Source: Endomychus coccineus (taxonomy: Eukaryota > Arthropoda > Insecta > Coleoptera > Endomychidae). From it: a stretch of DNA of 64,000 nt. Where the stretch lies: positions 165,673,962 to 165,737,961 of the forward strand of contig OY294068.1 of the NCBI GenBank assembly GCA_958510875.1, written 5' to 3'. Position numbers and translations under genes: made by a program. The notes under the pieces are model-generated. The model did not search any database. It saw only the letters and a list, made by a program, of their open reading frames with translations, and was not told the origin of the DNA. Every line of letters begins with the position of its first letter. The stretch's first letter is position 1. Shown here in pieces: positions 19,215-30,185 of the stretch.

Positions 19215-20361
19215 TATCGAAAAAAAAATCTGAAGTAAAGTCATATTTGAAGAAGGAAAAGTTGCCACAAAAGGCACTTCTTCTTCTGGATAATGCTTGT
19301 TCTCATCTCAATGAGGCAGTCCTAAGATCTGACGATGGGAACTACTTTGTTATTTTTTCCCACCCAATGTTACACCCATTCCTCAAGCAATGGATCAAGG
19401 TGTTATTGAGACAATGAAACGCCTCTACCGAAAAGAACTTATGATGATGACTTCTTGGAAGTGTTTGATCTAATGAAGTTTTGGGAATCGTTCACGATCA
19501 AAGTCGCAATTTTTACAGTGGCAAATGCATGGAGTGGAGTGAAAGAAATGACCTCCAAAAAAGCTTTTTACAAAATAACGACGCTAGAGGAAGATGGAAG
19601 CATCGTGGAACATGATGATGAAAAAACGACCATAACTGAACTGACTGAACTAGTGCGCAGCGCCGATGAATTCCAAGAAATTGATGAAACTGAAGTTGAA
19701 AGGTAGACTCAGTGTGACAAAAATTGAGCAGGTTATCAACTCTTCAATGAGGACGCTATTGTCGTACAAGTTTTGAATCAGCCCGGTATGTCGCAACATG
19801 ATTCATCCGAAAATGAGAGTCAAAACGAAGAAAATGATGGGACGGTATCAGTCGAAAGAGTAACTAACCGAGAGGCTGAAGAAGCTGCCAACGTTCTACT
19901 AGACTATTTTGAGCAACGAGAATCTTCGAACCTTATCGTCATTTTGAACTTGCGCAAAATACGTCAGACGATTAAAAAAGATCGAAGAATTTTAACACAG
20001 ACCAAAGTGACCGACTTTTTTCAGAAGAATAGCTACATACATACCTAAAATACATATCCGCTTTATGTATGTAAATGCAAGTTAACATACCTATGTAGAG
20101 TCTTCATTTTTCTTATTTAGTGTAAAAGTTTACTTATGTAGAATTCTATTTTTGTTATGTTATATTTTTATGCAATTTAAAAGTTAGTTTGAACTTATGA
20201 GATCTATTTTTTTTTCTATTATCTTTTTAGTATGTATGTATGTACGTTACATACATACATATACACATATTATGTAAGGAATAAATGTCCGGATTATCCG
20301 TGCTTTTCAATTATCCGTGCCTCGTCCGGTCCCGTGGAGCACGGATAATCGAGGTTCAACT
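19215..20361 (+). mobile_element. Tigger/pogo-type transposon, 3' half
   Basis: The coding remnant reads KKEKLPQKALLLLDNACSHL (the DNA-S/PH box around the second catalytic Asp), then after a frameshift PNVTPIPQAMDQGVIETMKR, both diagnostic of jerky/Tigger DDE transposases. It is followed by an acidic C-terminal tail in two frames (19455-19706 and 19773-20048). The 3' end carries two ATTATCCGTGC-type boxes and the terminal repeat ending AATCGAGGTTCAACTG before TA (20361). A palindromic TATG/CATA microsatellite hairpin lies at about 20230-20270. The 5' half, including the helix-turn-helix domain, is missing. Confidence 0.8.
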
Positions 20362-21233
20362 GTATTTTGAATAAAAATTACTTAAATAAGTTTTTGATAT
20401 CAACAAGATAACCTTACGTTTTTGTTCAAAACTTCCTACATAAATATAAACTGCATATAGGAGCTTATATGCACACATTTTCTATCGCATTGTCCCACAC
20501 AACCTCCTCAAGTTTGGCAACATCGTTTTGAAACACCCTGTATATTTTTGAAGAGAAAATAGAAAAATAACTTGAAGATTTCAATGCAGTCGTAGAAAAA
20601 AATGATAGCACTGTGTTCCACACTAGTTGCGTCCTGATTATTTTATATTCATTCCTATTCCAGCGTAAGTACATTTGTCACGTAAAGCAATTATGGGCAT
20701 GAGAGTAGGCGGTGATGTCATACGACATGTCATTCTGCAGTATTGTCAACGCATGGCATTGCATAAATGAGCATGTGATAAACCGCAGAAGCGAGCTTAT
20801 CAGTTCTAATCGGTGCTTTTTTGTTGAAAGCGCAATCATTTGTTCTGGACATCAACGATTTGGATGAACATGCAATATTAAAATTACAACATGTGTTTGC
20901 CCTTTTTGTGAGTATTGACCACATTAGTATGAAACATTTGGTTGTTATATCCAATTTCGAATATACAGAAAATAGAATATCAGTTTCGATAAAATAGTGT
21001 GAAATATTACCGTGATGAATGTATTAGGGAGAAAAGTGTTTATACATTTTCGATGTTTGAAGTTTTGAAAGTGACAGCATAAGTACAACTTTAACTTCCC
21101 TCACTGTAATTAATATAAAGGAAGTATTGTAATCGTTTTAAATCCATATTTCTGGATTTAAGCGAAAATATCCGTTGTGAGCCTTTTAGAACAGATCTAG
21201 ACTATTTTTGAAAAGGTGTCTGTAGTCAGACTA
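20362..21233. other. No gene seen
   Basis: Contains CAAACCCTGTATA-like ACACCCTGTATATTTTTG near 20534, a motif often found at insect element ends, but no matching partner was found. Frames here look random. Confidence 0.45.
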
Positions 21234-22511
21234 GAGCAAGGTGAAAAGTCCCTGAAAAATTAAACAAGAATTGATTTATTTGGTCAAAACTTATTTTATT
21301 TCTCAACATAATCTCCTTGCTGCCCGATACAATTCGTCCAACGTTTGTTCGAATTTTTCGATCCCTTTCAAATAATTTCGGCAATCCTTCAAAATAGGCG
21401 TTTGTTTCAGCGATGACCTCAACGTAGGAGCCAAATTTCTATCCGCCGAGCCATTCATTCAAGTTTGGAAATAGATAAAAGTCGCAGGGGACCAAATCTG
21501 GAGAATATGGTAGATGACGAACCAAATCGTAGCCCAATTCGTGCAATTTTGCCATTGCGATTGCGGACCTGTGCGCCGGTGCGTTGTCCTGGTGGAAGAG
21601 CACTTTTTTCTTTGCCAAATGCGGCTGCTTTCGCTTGAAATCGGCGTCGACTCGATTCAACAGCTCTGTATAATATACGCCGATGATCGTTTTCCCCTTT
21701 TCAAGGTAATCGATATGGATGGTACCGTGTGCATCCCAAAAAAACTGTTGCCATGACTTTGTTGGCCGATAAGCCCACTTTGGCCTTTTTCTATTCGATT
21801 CGCCAGGACAAGTTCACTGTTTTGACTGTTATTTGTTCTCTGAAGTGTTGTGATGCATCCATGTTTCGTCCATGGTTACGAAACGAGGCAAGAAGTCCTT
21901 CTTATCGCGCTTGAACATCGCCAAACACTCCTTTGGTATTGTCACATGGTCGCACTTGTTGTCAACAGAGAGCAAATGCGGCACCCATCTGGCAGATAGC
22001 TTTCTCATATACAAAAATGTATGCAAAATGTTCCGTACTCGTTCGATTGAGATGTCCATAGCCTCAGCCATCTCGTTCAATTTAACTCGTAGATCGTTCA
22101 ATATCATAATGAATTTTATCGACGATTTCTGGCGTTGTAACCTCAATTGGATGACTAGAACGTTCAGCGTCCTTTGTGGTCATACAGCCACAATGAAAAT
22201 CAGTAAACCACTTAAATCAATGGTGAAGAGTCTCCATAATGTTTACCAAGCGATGCTTCAGTTTGCGTGATGTTTTTTCCACTCAAGAAATAATATTTAA
22301 TCAAGACGCGAAATTCACTTTTTTCCTCCATATTTACAAAATTATTGAAAGTTGCTTGCTTTCGATGGGTGTCAAAACAGAACTGAATGACATATTACTC
22401 TGAAAATTCTAATGCGTTCTAGTTAAAGATGGTACATCACAATTATCACATGGCATTTCCGATTGTGGTGTCATCTATTATATTTTTCAGGAACTTTTCA
22501 CCTTGCCCTCG
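21234..22511 (-). mobile_element. Mariner transposon, copy 1 (broken)
   Basis: Ends GAGCAAGGTGAAAAGTCCCTG (left) and, reverse-complemented, CGAGGGCAAGGTGAAAAGTTC (right) form ~28-bp terminal inverted repeats flanked by TA. The minus strand carries mariner DD34D transposase pieces: MDISIERVRNIL helix-turn-helix region, FVTMDETWMHHNT (first catalytic Asp), FHQDNAPAHRS (second Asp) and YSPDLVPCDFYLFPNL (third Asp). The frame changes between about 21830 and 21660, and the N-terminus is in another frame, so it cannot make full transposase (family size about 345 aa). Confidence 0.9.
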
Positions 22512-22549
22512 TATTACACTGTTTTCCTGATTATAAATTTACATGATGT

Positions 22550-22930
22550 CCCGGAACTACCTAGTCAAAGTGAAACGATGACCTCCGTGGCTGATTTTAA
22601 GGAGGACTTTTTTCGTATACATGTTTTCTATTTGGGCCTCCCATATAAAGTTATGATTATTTAAAGAAGACAGCTGAATGTAGGTTTTATTGATAATCTT
22701 AGAAATAACCCAACTCAAAAACCAAATTTGGTGGGCAGTTAGTGTTACTTTTATAATATTGTCACCAATTGAATTGTTTACATCTTTGCATAGGCTACTA
22801 TAATAAAAATGGTTTGATTTTCGTTCCAGCCTTTGGGTGCTTAGTTCCGTGTTTTATTTTTCTACGCAAAAACTAGGAGACATAATAAGATTTTCGAGGA
22901 AAGAAAAAAGTTTTGTGCTGAACAATATTT
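22550..22930 (+). repeat. Dispersed repeat R365, copy 2
   Basis: Same block order as 16425-16795. Just downstream is the 5'-truncated PLE at 23.0 kb. Confidence 0.55.
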
Positions 22931-22999
22931 TTGTATTTGAAAAAAAAATTCTAAAATTTAATAGGGGTAATTTATTTCTCCATGTTCCGGTAAAGTATA

Positions 23000-24500
23000 A
23001 AATGGAGGATAGCCCAGAATGGTCGTTGAAAAACTCCAAACGCTAAAAGTTGACTCAGATGATTTGCTCGTCAGCTTCAACGTCGAATCACTCTTTACCA
23101 ATGTTCCCATTCCAGACACCCTGATGTTCATAATTTCTCAACTGTTACCTGCTAATCACATTTCAATGGACTTACTACTGGTATTCGAGTTTTGTCTATC
23201 TTCCACATATTTTCTGTACGATGGCAAGTTTTACGAGCAGTCCCCGGGAGCTGCAATGGGTTCCCCACTTTCTCCGGTCATAGCTAATATCTTCATGGAA
23301 ACTTTTGAGTAAGATGCTGTTGACTCATCTGTTCTCAAGCCGAAATGTTGGTTTAGATATGTCGACGACACTTTTGTTATTTGGCAACATGGTCGTGAAA
23401 ATCTTGTTCACTTCCTCAATCATTTAAATTCATTACATCCAAATATCCTTCTCACCATGGAAGTTGAATCGAAAGGTTCACTCCCGTTCCTAGATGTATT
23501 AGTTAGTTGCCAGACTGACGGTACTTTAGGACATTCTCTGTATCGAAAATCCACTCATATCGATATATAAGTCAATGGTCTTTCCCACCACCACCCTGCC
23601 CAAAAGCCTCGATCCACAGAGCTGTCAACTTATCTCAACCCCAATCCCTAAAATCAGACTTGAAACACTTTCATATGTCTTATTATTATGTAATTTCTTC
23701 CATTACAACATTCAAAAAGTCATAAAGAAATATACTTCGCCTAAATTTCAAATCAACCTGAGCTACAACCACCCACCCCACCCCCCTGCTTCATTCACTG
23801 CCTATCTGCCATATATTGAAAATGTAACATATTGAATTTCCAAAATTAAAAAAAAATATAATATTTCTACTCGATTTTCCACACTTCCAAAACTATCTCA
23901 GTTTTACAAATCGATCAAAGATCCCCTTCCTCCTCTCCACTTAGAAAATGCTCATAGCATTCCCTGTTCTTGCAGTAAACTCTACATTGGTGAAACAGGT
24001 CGTACAGTAGCTACTCGTGTGAAAGAACACGAACGCTGTACAAACCTTCGTGACATCAGTAGATCTGCACTTGCGGAACACAAGTTTGACAGTAATCATC
24101 AAATCATTTTCGAAAATACTAAAATCCTTCGGGCTAGAAACATCTATCAGCGAAAAATCCTTAAAGCTATAGGAATCCTAAGACATCCAAATACTTAAAA
24201 TAGTGACTAAGAATATTAGCTTCCCAACATTTGGAAACCTACCCTCGAACATTCCACTCCGCACATGATCTTCCAACAGCAGGGTCAGGTGCCAGAACCG
24301 GAATGAAGGCAGTGAACTGTGTAGCGTGAAAGCTTTTTCCCACAATAAATACGGCTACAGAAACCAGTATAATCAGTTTCAGCTCAAGCCTCAAGCCTGT
24401 CCTGAAGATGCCTCCTGTAATAGTTGGCGAAACGTCGTACTATTGTGACGCGGAATTGATCCGGATGTCAAGATTTTTCTATTCCATTTAAAGTGTAAAT
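23000..24500 (+). mobile_element. Penelope-like element of a third type (RT plus GIY-YIG), broken
   Basis: Plus strand, from 23019: LLVSFNVESLFTNVPIPDTL, then GAAMGSPLSPVIANIFMETFE, all conserved PLE RT blocks. After a stop near 23312 comes KPKCWFRYVDDTFVIWQHGR with the YVDD active site, then SLPFLDVLVS. From 23961 the frame reads HSIPCSCSKLYIGETGRTVA TRVKEHERCT (GIY-YIG core LYIG). Stops at 23312 and around 23569-23900 break it. The 3' region has a hammerhead-like module near 24413. Related to Poseidon/Neptune-like PLEs by recognition only, and clearly distinct from the 5-7 kb family. Confidence 0.82.
24407..24462 (+). ncRNA. Hammerhead-like core at PLE 3' end
   Basis: CUGAAGA (core with A at the free position 7), U, GCC...GGC stem II around a ~15-base loop, GAAA, CGUC. 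This is the order of a hammerhead with a loopless ACGU stem III, which could only close between two molecules. A convincing stem I is not visible, so activity is doubtful. Confidence 0.45.
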
Positions 24501-24790
24501 AATAATAAAGTCTACCTGACAGCAGGTGTCAGTAAAAAGCATAAAGTTGTAAAATAAGTTATGTAGACCATTTGAATACTATTCAAATTTAACGTCTTTC
24601 ATTAGCTCTTTCTAAATCATTTCCAATATTTTTTCTGTTCCTTCAGTTTTTTCAATTTCACCTGGAGAAGTGTGGAGGAAAGCTGTGCTATTTTGCTAAT
24701 AGCGAGGGAAGTCAGATCTATTGGTCACAGTTGATTTGATTATGAATAAGAAACGAAGTCTAACATAAATATCTTTGAACAATAATGTGA
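24500..24790 (+). repeat. Dispersed repeat shared with 37.8 and 38.7 kb
   Basis: TGACAGCAGGTGTCAGTAAAAAG and GTAAAATAAGTTATGTAGACC resemble 37780-37840. TTTCATTAGCTCTTTCTAAATCATTTCCAATA resembles 38697-38740. The copies at 37.8-38.8 kb are interrupted by other sequence. Confidence 0.5.
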
Positions 24791-24837
24791 TAAACCGAAT
24801 AATCCATGAAACGATTTATAGTGCATTAACCTCGTAC

Positions 24838-25143
24838 CTGATTCATCAAAAACTCTTGCAATCATAACTCCTACCGATTCTAAAAATACCATTGAGGAAA
24901 TACGTCATAAGTTTGAACATGTTCACTTCATTGGCATCTCAGAAAGAAGTGTTTGATCAGGTTGCTTTTCCTCTGCTACACGATTTACTGAAAGGTAAAA
25001 ATGCCTTGTTATTTAGTTATGGTGTCACTGGTTCGAGGAAATCTTTCACCTTGACTGGCGAGCCAAATAATTCAGGCATTAAGCCGAGATGCGTCGATAC
25101 AATATTCAACACAATAGGTGATTTTCAAGTTCCAAATAAATAA
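24838..25143 (+). pseudogene. Kinesin motor-domain fragment (MKLP1/KIF23/Pavarotti-like)
   Basis: The plus strand reads DSKNTIEEIRHKFEHV, then after a one-frame shift near 24920 FTSLASQKEVFDQVAFPLLH, GKNALLFSYGVTGS, KSFTLTGEPNNSG and PRCVDTIFNTIGDF. This is the kinesin P-loop region, and the TGEPNN.GI.PRC.D.IFN run is characteristic of the kinesin-6 (MKLP1) group. The P-loop glycine is replaced (GSRKS instead of GSGKS) at 25021-25050, the frame is shifted and a stop follows FQVPNK, so the fragment cannot work. It is about 100 residues of a ~400-residue motor. No introns or poly-A tail can be judged; retrocopy or stray duplicated exon are both possible. Confidence 0.75.
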
Positions 25144-25149
25144 ATAAAT

Positions 25150-26170
25150 ACTGTGGGTAATCACCAACGCTAGGAGGCAAGTTCATACCAATCTGGAAAT
25201 TTCGCCGAATCTTGAGTATTTCCAAGTGCAGGTAGGGTGCGGTGACACCTAGTCCACAACCGTCGATGCAAGTAGAACATTGGATTCGGTGAATCACCAG
25301 ATAATTCGCTGGCTGCTAGTAGCATATATTAATGTGTGGGAGGCACGATAGATAGAGGCTCTCATATATTTTTATCCATTCATGGACAACAGAACATTCC
25401 TTTTAATTTAGTATCAGCATTGACCAGGGAAATAGCTGCTTAAGATCTATTCGCAGTTCCTAGGGTAAAATATAGGTCGGTGATTAACCTAATTATTATG
25501 TATATATTACAGTATAATCTAGTTTGTACACATCTAAAATGGCATGAGCATTCTAGTAATAGCGATTAGTGATTCACCTTGCATTTCATAGGATTGTTTT
25601 AATTGCTTTCAGTTTGCTTTCACAAATTTGGGTTCACCCAAATTCCGGAAAGTTCGTTAAACAATAACGCGGTGTTAATAGTTAAGAGACCGGATACATT
25701 AATATACACAAAGTGTTCACTTGTAACGTTCTAATAATGAAGGGCGCAGCATTTTATTTACCCACCCTTCCCTACATCCTCCGTGAGTGTGTAAACTCTC
25801 ATATAGCCAAATAGATCATAATACATGGGAAAACGGACATTCCCCCTTTAATGTAATATTCATTTCCTTTTATCACAACCTACTCTCCATTAAATGTGCT
25901 AGAATTGATCACTTATCTTCGTAGATAATGTAGATTTATACTATAAATTTTATTCGCTGCTCCATAGCGTGGGAAGATTTACAATAACACCTCAATATTC
26001 GAACGCTCTTTCATTTCAAAAGTACAAAAGTCACTATGGATCTTTTCAATACAGATATTAGTACCTACATTATATTATTACATGTTGGAACCATTTAGTT
26101 AGATCTAGAAGCACTCTTGGTATTTTGGTTCTTATCATTGATGACCCAATTCAAATGGACGATACCTGAA
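25150..26170. other. No gene seen
   Basis: AT-rich sequence with no frame or element end that I can support. Confidence 0.45.
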
Positions 26171-27219
26171 TTAGTCCGGTCAAATTAGACGTTTTTTTTT
26201 GCCAACCCAGCAAATTTTCCGGACTCAACCAAATGAGATGCGGTTTTTTGCAAACTGTTCGGGAGGCTAAATAGAACATTTGAACAATAAAACATATAGC
26301 CGCTAGGACGTTCTCTAGCTTTGGGGCCATAAATTGGCCAATTTTCATGTCCAATTTTTTGTAAAATTCGTAAAATCCTTAAAAAGTTCTCAAAGTGGCC
26401 AAAAAATTCCTCTCGGGGGTTTTCGAGGTCGCTGATCAAGATTCCGAAGTCAGATTTTATATTTAGCCATTCCCTGGGGAGTAATTGGCCAATTATTCAC
26501 CGAAAAAAGACCAATTTCTAATTTAAAATAAAAATTCGTTATTTAATTTTTTTTTTGCGTTTTATTAAATTAACAGGAAATAGTATTTCAATTTGAAACT
26601 TTTTGTCGATTTGCCCCATTTTTGGGGCAATAATTGTCCAATTACTCCCCAGGGAATGGCTAAATATAAAATCTGACTTCGGAATCTTGATCAGCGACCT
26701 CGAAAACCCCCGAGAGGAATTTTTTGGACACTTTGAAAACTTTTTGTCGATTTGCCCCATTCTTGGGGCAATAATTGTCCAATTACTCCCCAGGGAATGG
26801 CTAAATATAAAATCTGACTTCGGAATCTTGATCAGCGACCTCGAAAACCCCCGAGAGGAATTTTTTGGACACTTTGAAAACTTTTTGTCGATTTGCCCCA
26901 TTTTTGGGGCAATAATTGGCCAATTACTCCCCAGGGAATGGCTAAATATAAAATCTGACTTCGGAATCTTGATCAGCGACCTCGAAAACCCCCGAGAGGA
27001 ATTTTTTGAGAACTTTTTAAGGATTTTACGAATTTTACAAAAAATTGGACATGAAAATTGGCCAATTTATGGCCCCAAAGCTAGAGAACGTCCTAGCGGC
27101 TATATGTTTTATTGTTCAAATGTTCTATTTAGCCTCCCGAACAGTTTGCAAAAAACCGCATCTCATTTGGTTGAGTCCGGAAAATTTGCTGGGCTAATTG
27201 TCTATTTTGACCGGACTAA
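26171..27219. mobile_element. Fold-back element with long inverted arms and internal tandem array
   Basis: The termini TAGTCCGGTCAAA and TTTGACCGGACTA are perfect inverted repeats beside TA. The arms (about 26171-26500 and 26890-27219) are near-identical reverse complements over ~330 bp. The right arm merges into a tandem array of 141-bp units (ATTACTCCCCAGGGAATGG at 26641, 26782 and 26923). No transposase; the long open frame across the array is a by-product of the repeat. A partial relative lies at 49867-50222. TA flanks suggest mobilisation by a Tc1/mariner-type enzyme (inference). Confidence 0.8.
26595..27015 (+). repeat. Tandem array, 141-bp units (about three copies)
   Basis: Units run from CTTTTTGTCGATTTGCCCC through GGGGCAATAATTG.CCAATTA, CCAGGGAATGGC, AAATCTGACTTCGGAATC and CGAAAACCCCCGAGAGG. 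The three copies are almost identical, implying recent homogenisation. Each contains the GGTCGCTGA motif in inverse (TCAGCGACC). Confidence 0.9.
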
Positions 27220-27912
27220 ATAATATTTTAAGATTTTTCCTAAAATGATGGAGTATCGCCATCGACCTGTTTATTGTGCAAGAGCGTCACTGTACTTCAT
27301 CTTCAACTTACGTTGCCGAAGGTCTGTAGTGCTGGCTGCATAACTTAATATGGAAGATCATTCTTATTTATAAGAGTATAACCACAGTGGTCTGTGTAAT
27401 ATAATAAAAGATAAACATGTAATCATGTATACTCAAGCAGACAGTATGGCAACGAACAAGACATACAAACAATTGATTAACAAATGATTGTTGACATTTT
27501 CGATATGTTTTTGTTTACGCCATGACTAGGTTCATCAGAAAATATATTTCGTTCAACTCTAATCTCATTAGTCATTATTGAAGATAGTAAATGCATCGGA
27601 CTATGAAGATAATTATTATTTACCTACTTATAGGTATATAAGCTAAGGCTACTATCTCGGGAAGTAACAACGAGTTTATTTATTTCTTGAACAGTATTAG
27701 ATTTTCCCTCCAAATCATCTCGATAATACAAAACATTTTCTAGATACTCTTCGGAGACGAAGTCCGTAGTATTATTTTTCATCGAATTTTAAACAACTTT
27801 AAAAAAACCGTCTGTCTGTCTGTCTGGATGTCCGCCACGAATTACTTGTTTACCCGATAACTCAAAAACGAATGGTCCTATCATATTTAAATTGTCAACA
27901 AATTCTTTACTG
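27220..27912. other. No gene seen; short CTGT tandem
   Basis: Contains a four-unit CTGT run near 27812 followed by TGTCCGCCACGAATTACTTG, a text common in insect repeat elements. No coding content. Confidence 0.45.
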
Positions 27913-29990
27913 ATATATAAAATCTCGGGAAATAGGTCACACTACACATATGCTAATTATTTTCGCTTTGACGTACGTTTCGGTCTCACGATCATCATCA
28001 GAAGACGTATCAATGTCTAAAACGTGATTTCTTGAAACTAATTGTATCATCAAGCGTCCTTTTTCAATTAAAAATACACACGTCGCCGAAACGAACAGAA
28101 ACACGAGTAATCGAAATTGTAAACATTAATGTACATTAATCAAGAATCCATTGCTTAGCAATTTGCTATAACGCTCAAGTATCTACTTTCGAACCAGATG
28201 TTGAAGATTTATGAGGTAATAGAAAAAGGTTGTCAGACCTTATTAGAAATATTCCTATTTGGGCATTCTACCTAAAATATACTTCTAACATTATAAAAAC
28301 GCATGTAGGAATTTGCAAGGATCTTAAATAATTAAACTAGTATAAATCTGACTTAATGACTGAATATCTGTTCTATGATTTACAGACTTGGAGTCACGTT
28401 TTATGTGAATCATCTCCAGAATAGATCTTTTATAATAATTGGTTTCCTTAGTTACAATATTAGCATTTTTGTAATCAAATTGATGGTTATAATCAAAGCA
28501 GTGTTTAGCAAGGGCGGTGGAATTCTCTAATTTTTTGTTTCTTGTACTATACTTATGGCCATACATTCTTTCTTGTAAATATGGCTTAGAGATTCCTGTA
28601 TAAGTCTCATCGCAATCTAAACACTTTAATTTGTATATTGTGTGGATTTGTTCATATCTTTAGATATTAAAGGTTTTAGATTTAAAACATATTTCCCACA
28701 ATAGAATAGGTTTATGCGCATCATTTATATCATACTTTTTTTTAAACATTTCTTAATTTTCTCTGAGGTCTCCGGAATTTTTGGTAATGTTATAAAATTA
28801 TTTGCATTACTGTTTATGTCATAAATATATGACGTTCCTTTATAGATTTTGTTTATTCTTTCTTTAATGATGGGATTGAAAAATGTTTTTGGGTAGCCAT
28901 TCATTTCCAGTGTATTACGAACAATTTTCAAATTTTAAGTATGTAAGGCTGTTAATAATACATTTTTCATAACTTGTTGGTGTAACTGAATTGCAATAAA
29001 GATATCGCTGAGACCAAACTTCTGTAGTAAACCACGAAGTTTTTATTTTTTCATCTGACTAATGCCTAATATGTATGTTTTTGTTCACTTCTGTTTCATA
29101 AGTAAATTGAAATTTACAGTGGAAATTGTTAAATTTATTAATCACGTACTAAATTTCATCATTTGGAACACACATTAGGCAATCATCTACATACCGTTAA
29201 AAGAATACGTGTTGAAAATCTAAGGCATTCCATAACTAGGTTAGCAATAGTAGCTGAAATAGATGATCATTGCTGTGCATAATATAGATAATATTATAAT
29301 AATAAATAGAAATCAATAGATGATCTAGGAATATGGATTGATTAATAAAGGGTCAGGTTTTAATTTTTCATAAGTTGTTTCACCATTTAATTGATTTCCC
29401 ATTTTGAAGGTTAGCATCTAAGGAATCTTTTGTCTTTTTTGCGTGATAGTTGAAACGATTTTTTGCTATGCCTACTTCTTTCTGCTTTCTGTTTATTCTT
29501 TTTATTTGTCAAGATATTGCAAATTTTATTTTCAATTTTATTTTTTATTTTTAACTCCGCATTCTGAATTAGCAATTATATTGTCGATGGGCAATTTTCT
29601 ATTATAAGGGAAAGCAAATTTCGGACCTAAGCTTAACGTGTGCTGCACCTCATCCAGAATTTTTGCGTCTGTTAGGTATCTTAACTATTGTTTATTGATT
29701 GTTTGTTTTTCATTAGTTACGCACGTCATTAAATGATTTATCTTTTTTGATTGAATGACTTTAATTTTGTAAAAAAATTGGGTAATAAAGTTACTATCGA
29801 AATTCAGATAACAAGATTGTTTAACTTGCTTAATTTTGTTTTCAACCTCTGCTACATTTGTGCAAGCTTCTTCAATGCATTCAATTTTCATGAAGAGAAT
29901 CTGATAATTCAGCCCTCTTAATTTGCACCTTGCTAAACATATTCTCCTTTGATTTAGATTTAATGAAATTTGGAAATACTTACAGATTCC
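27913..29990 (-). mobile_element. Penelope-like element, longest minus-strand copy
   Basis: From right to left the minus strand has an N-terminal region (29891-29685, rich in K/E), a segment reading HTLSLGPKFAFPYNRKLPIDN (about 29640-29580), degenerate RT up to a gap near 29230, the NGYPKTFFNPIIKERINKIY segment (28931-28725) and the GIY-YIG endonuclease (MYGHKYSTRNKK...STALAKHC, 28566-28324). The 3' UTR, hammerhead and terminus (27913) follow. Many stops and an internal RT deletion make it dead. It is the only copy here retaining most of the ORF order, useful for rebuilding family structure. Confidence 0.8.
27964..28007 (-). ncRNA. Hammerhead ribozyme, type I, PLE copy with GUC cleavage site
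   Basis: Minus strand: CGUCUU / CUGAUGA / U / GAUC-GUGA-GACC / GAAA / CGUACGUC / AAAGCG. Core complete, with GUC at the cut site instead of GUA. Stem II has one mismatch and stem I one mismatch plus a G-U pair. Confidence 0.75.
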
Positions 29991-30126
29991 TACATCTTAC
30001 CAGAAATATTCGACGGTTCTTCTCTCTTGCTAATATCTTCATTAATTTTCCTTATTCCTTTAAAACTCTAGGATAGGTAGTTGTTCCTTTCATATTAAGG
30101 CTTACATCCCAACCGAAAAATTAATA

Positions 30127-30185
30127 ATGACCTAGGTATGAATTATATATAAATTCTCGGGAAATATTTCGAAATTTTCTCGTTA
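30127..30185 (-). repeat. Isolated PLE terminal sequence
   Basis: TGACCTAGGTATGAATTATA then AAATTCTCGGGAAATA matches the flank/terminus found at 45300-45335 and, inverted, at 7230-7270. It may be the upstream pseudo-LTR end of the 27.9-30.0 kb element. Confidence 0.5.

Noticed and set aside
26595..27015. CRISPR-like array
   Set aside because: Units are uniform 141-bp tandem repeats with no short repeat/spacer structure, in a eukaryotic transposon setting.
26603..27223. 206-codon open frame on the plus strand
   Set aside because: It runs across the 141-bp tandem array and inverted arm (141 is divisible by 3, so the frame repeats). The peptide is the same unit three times and the opposite strand is open for the same reason.
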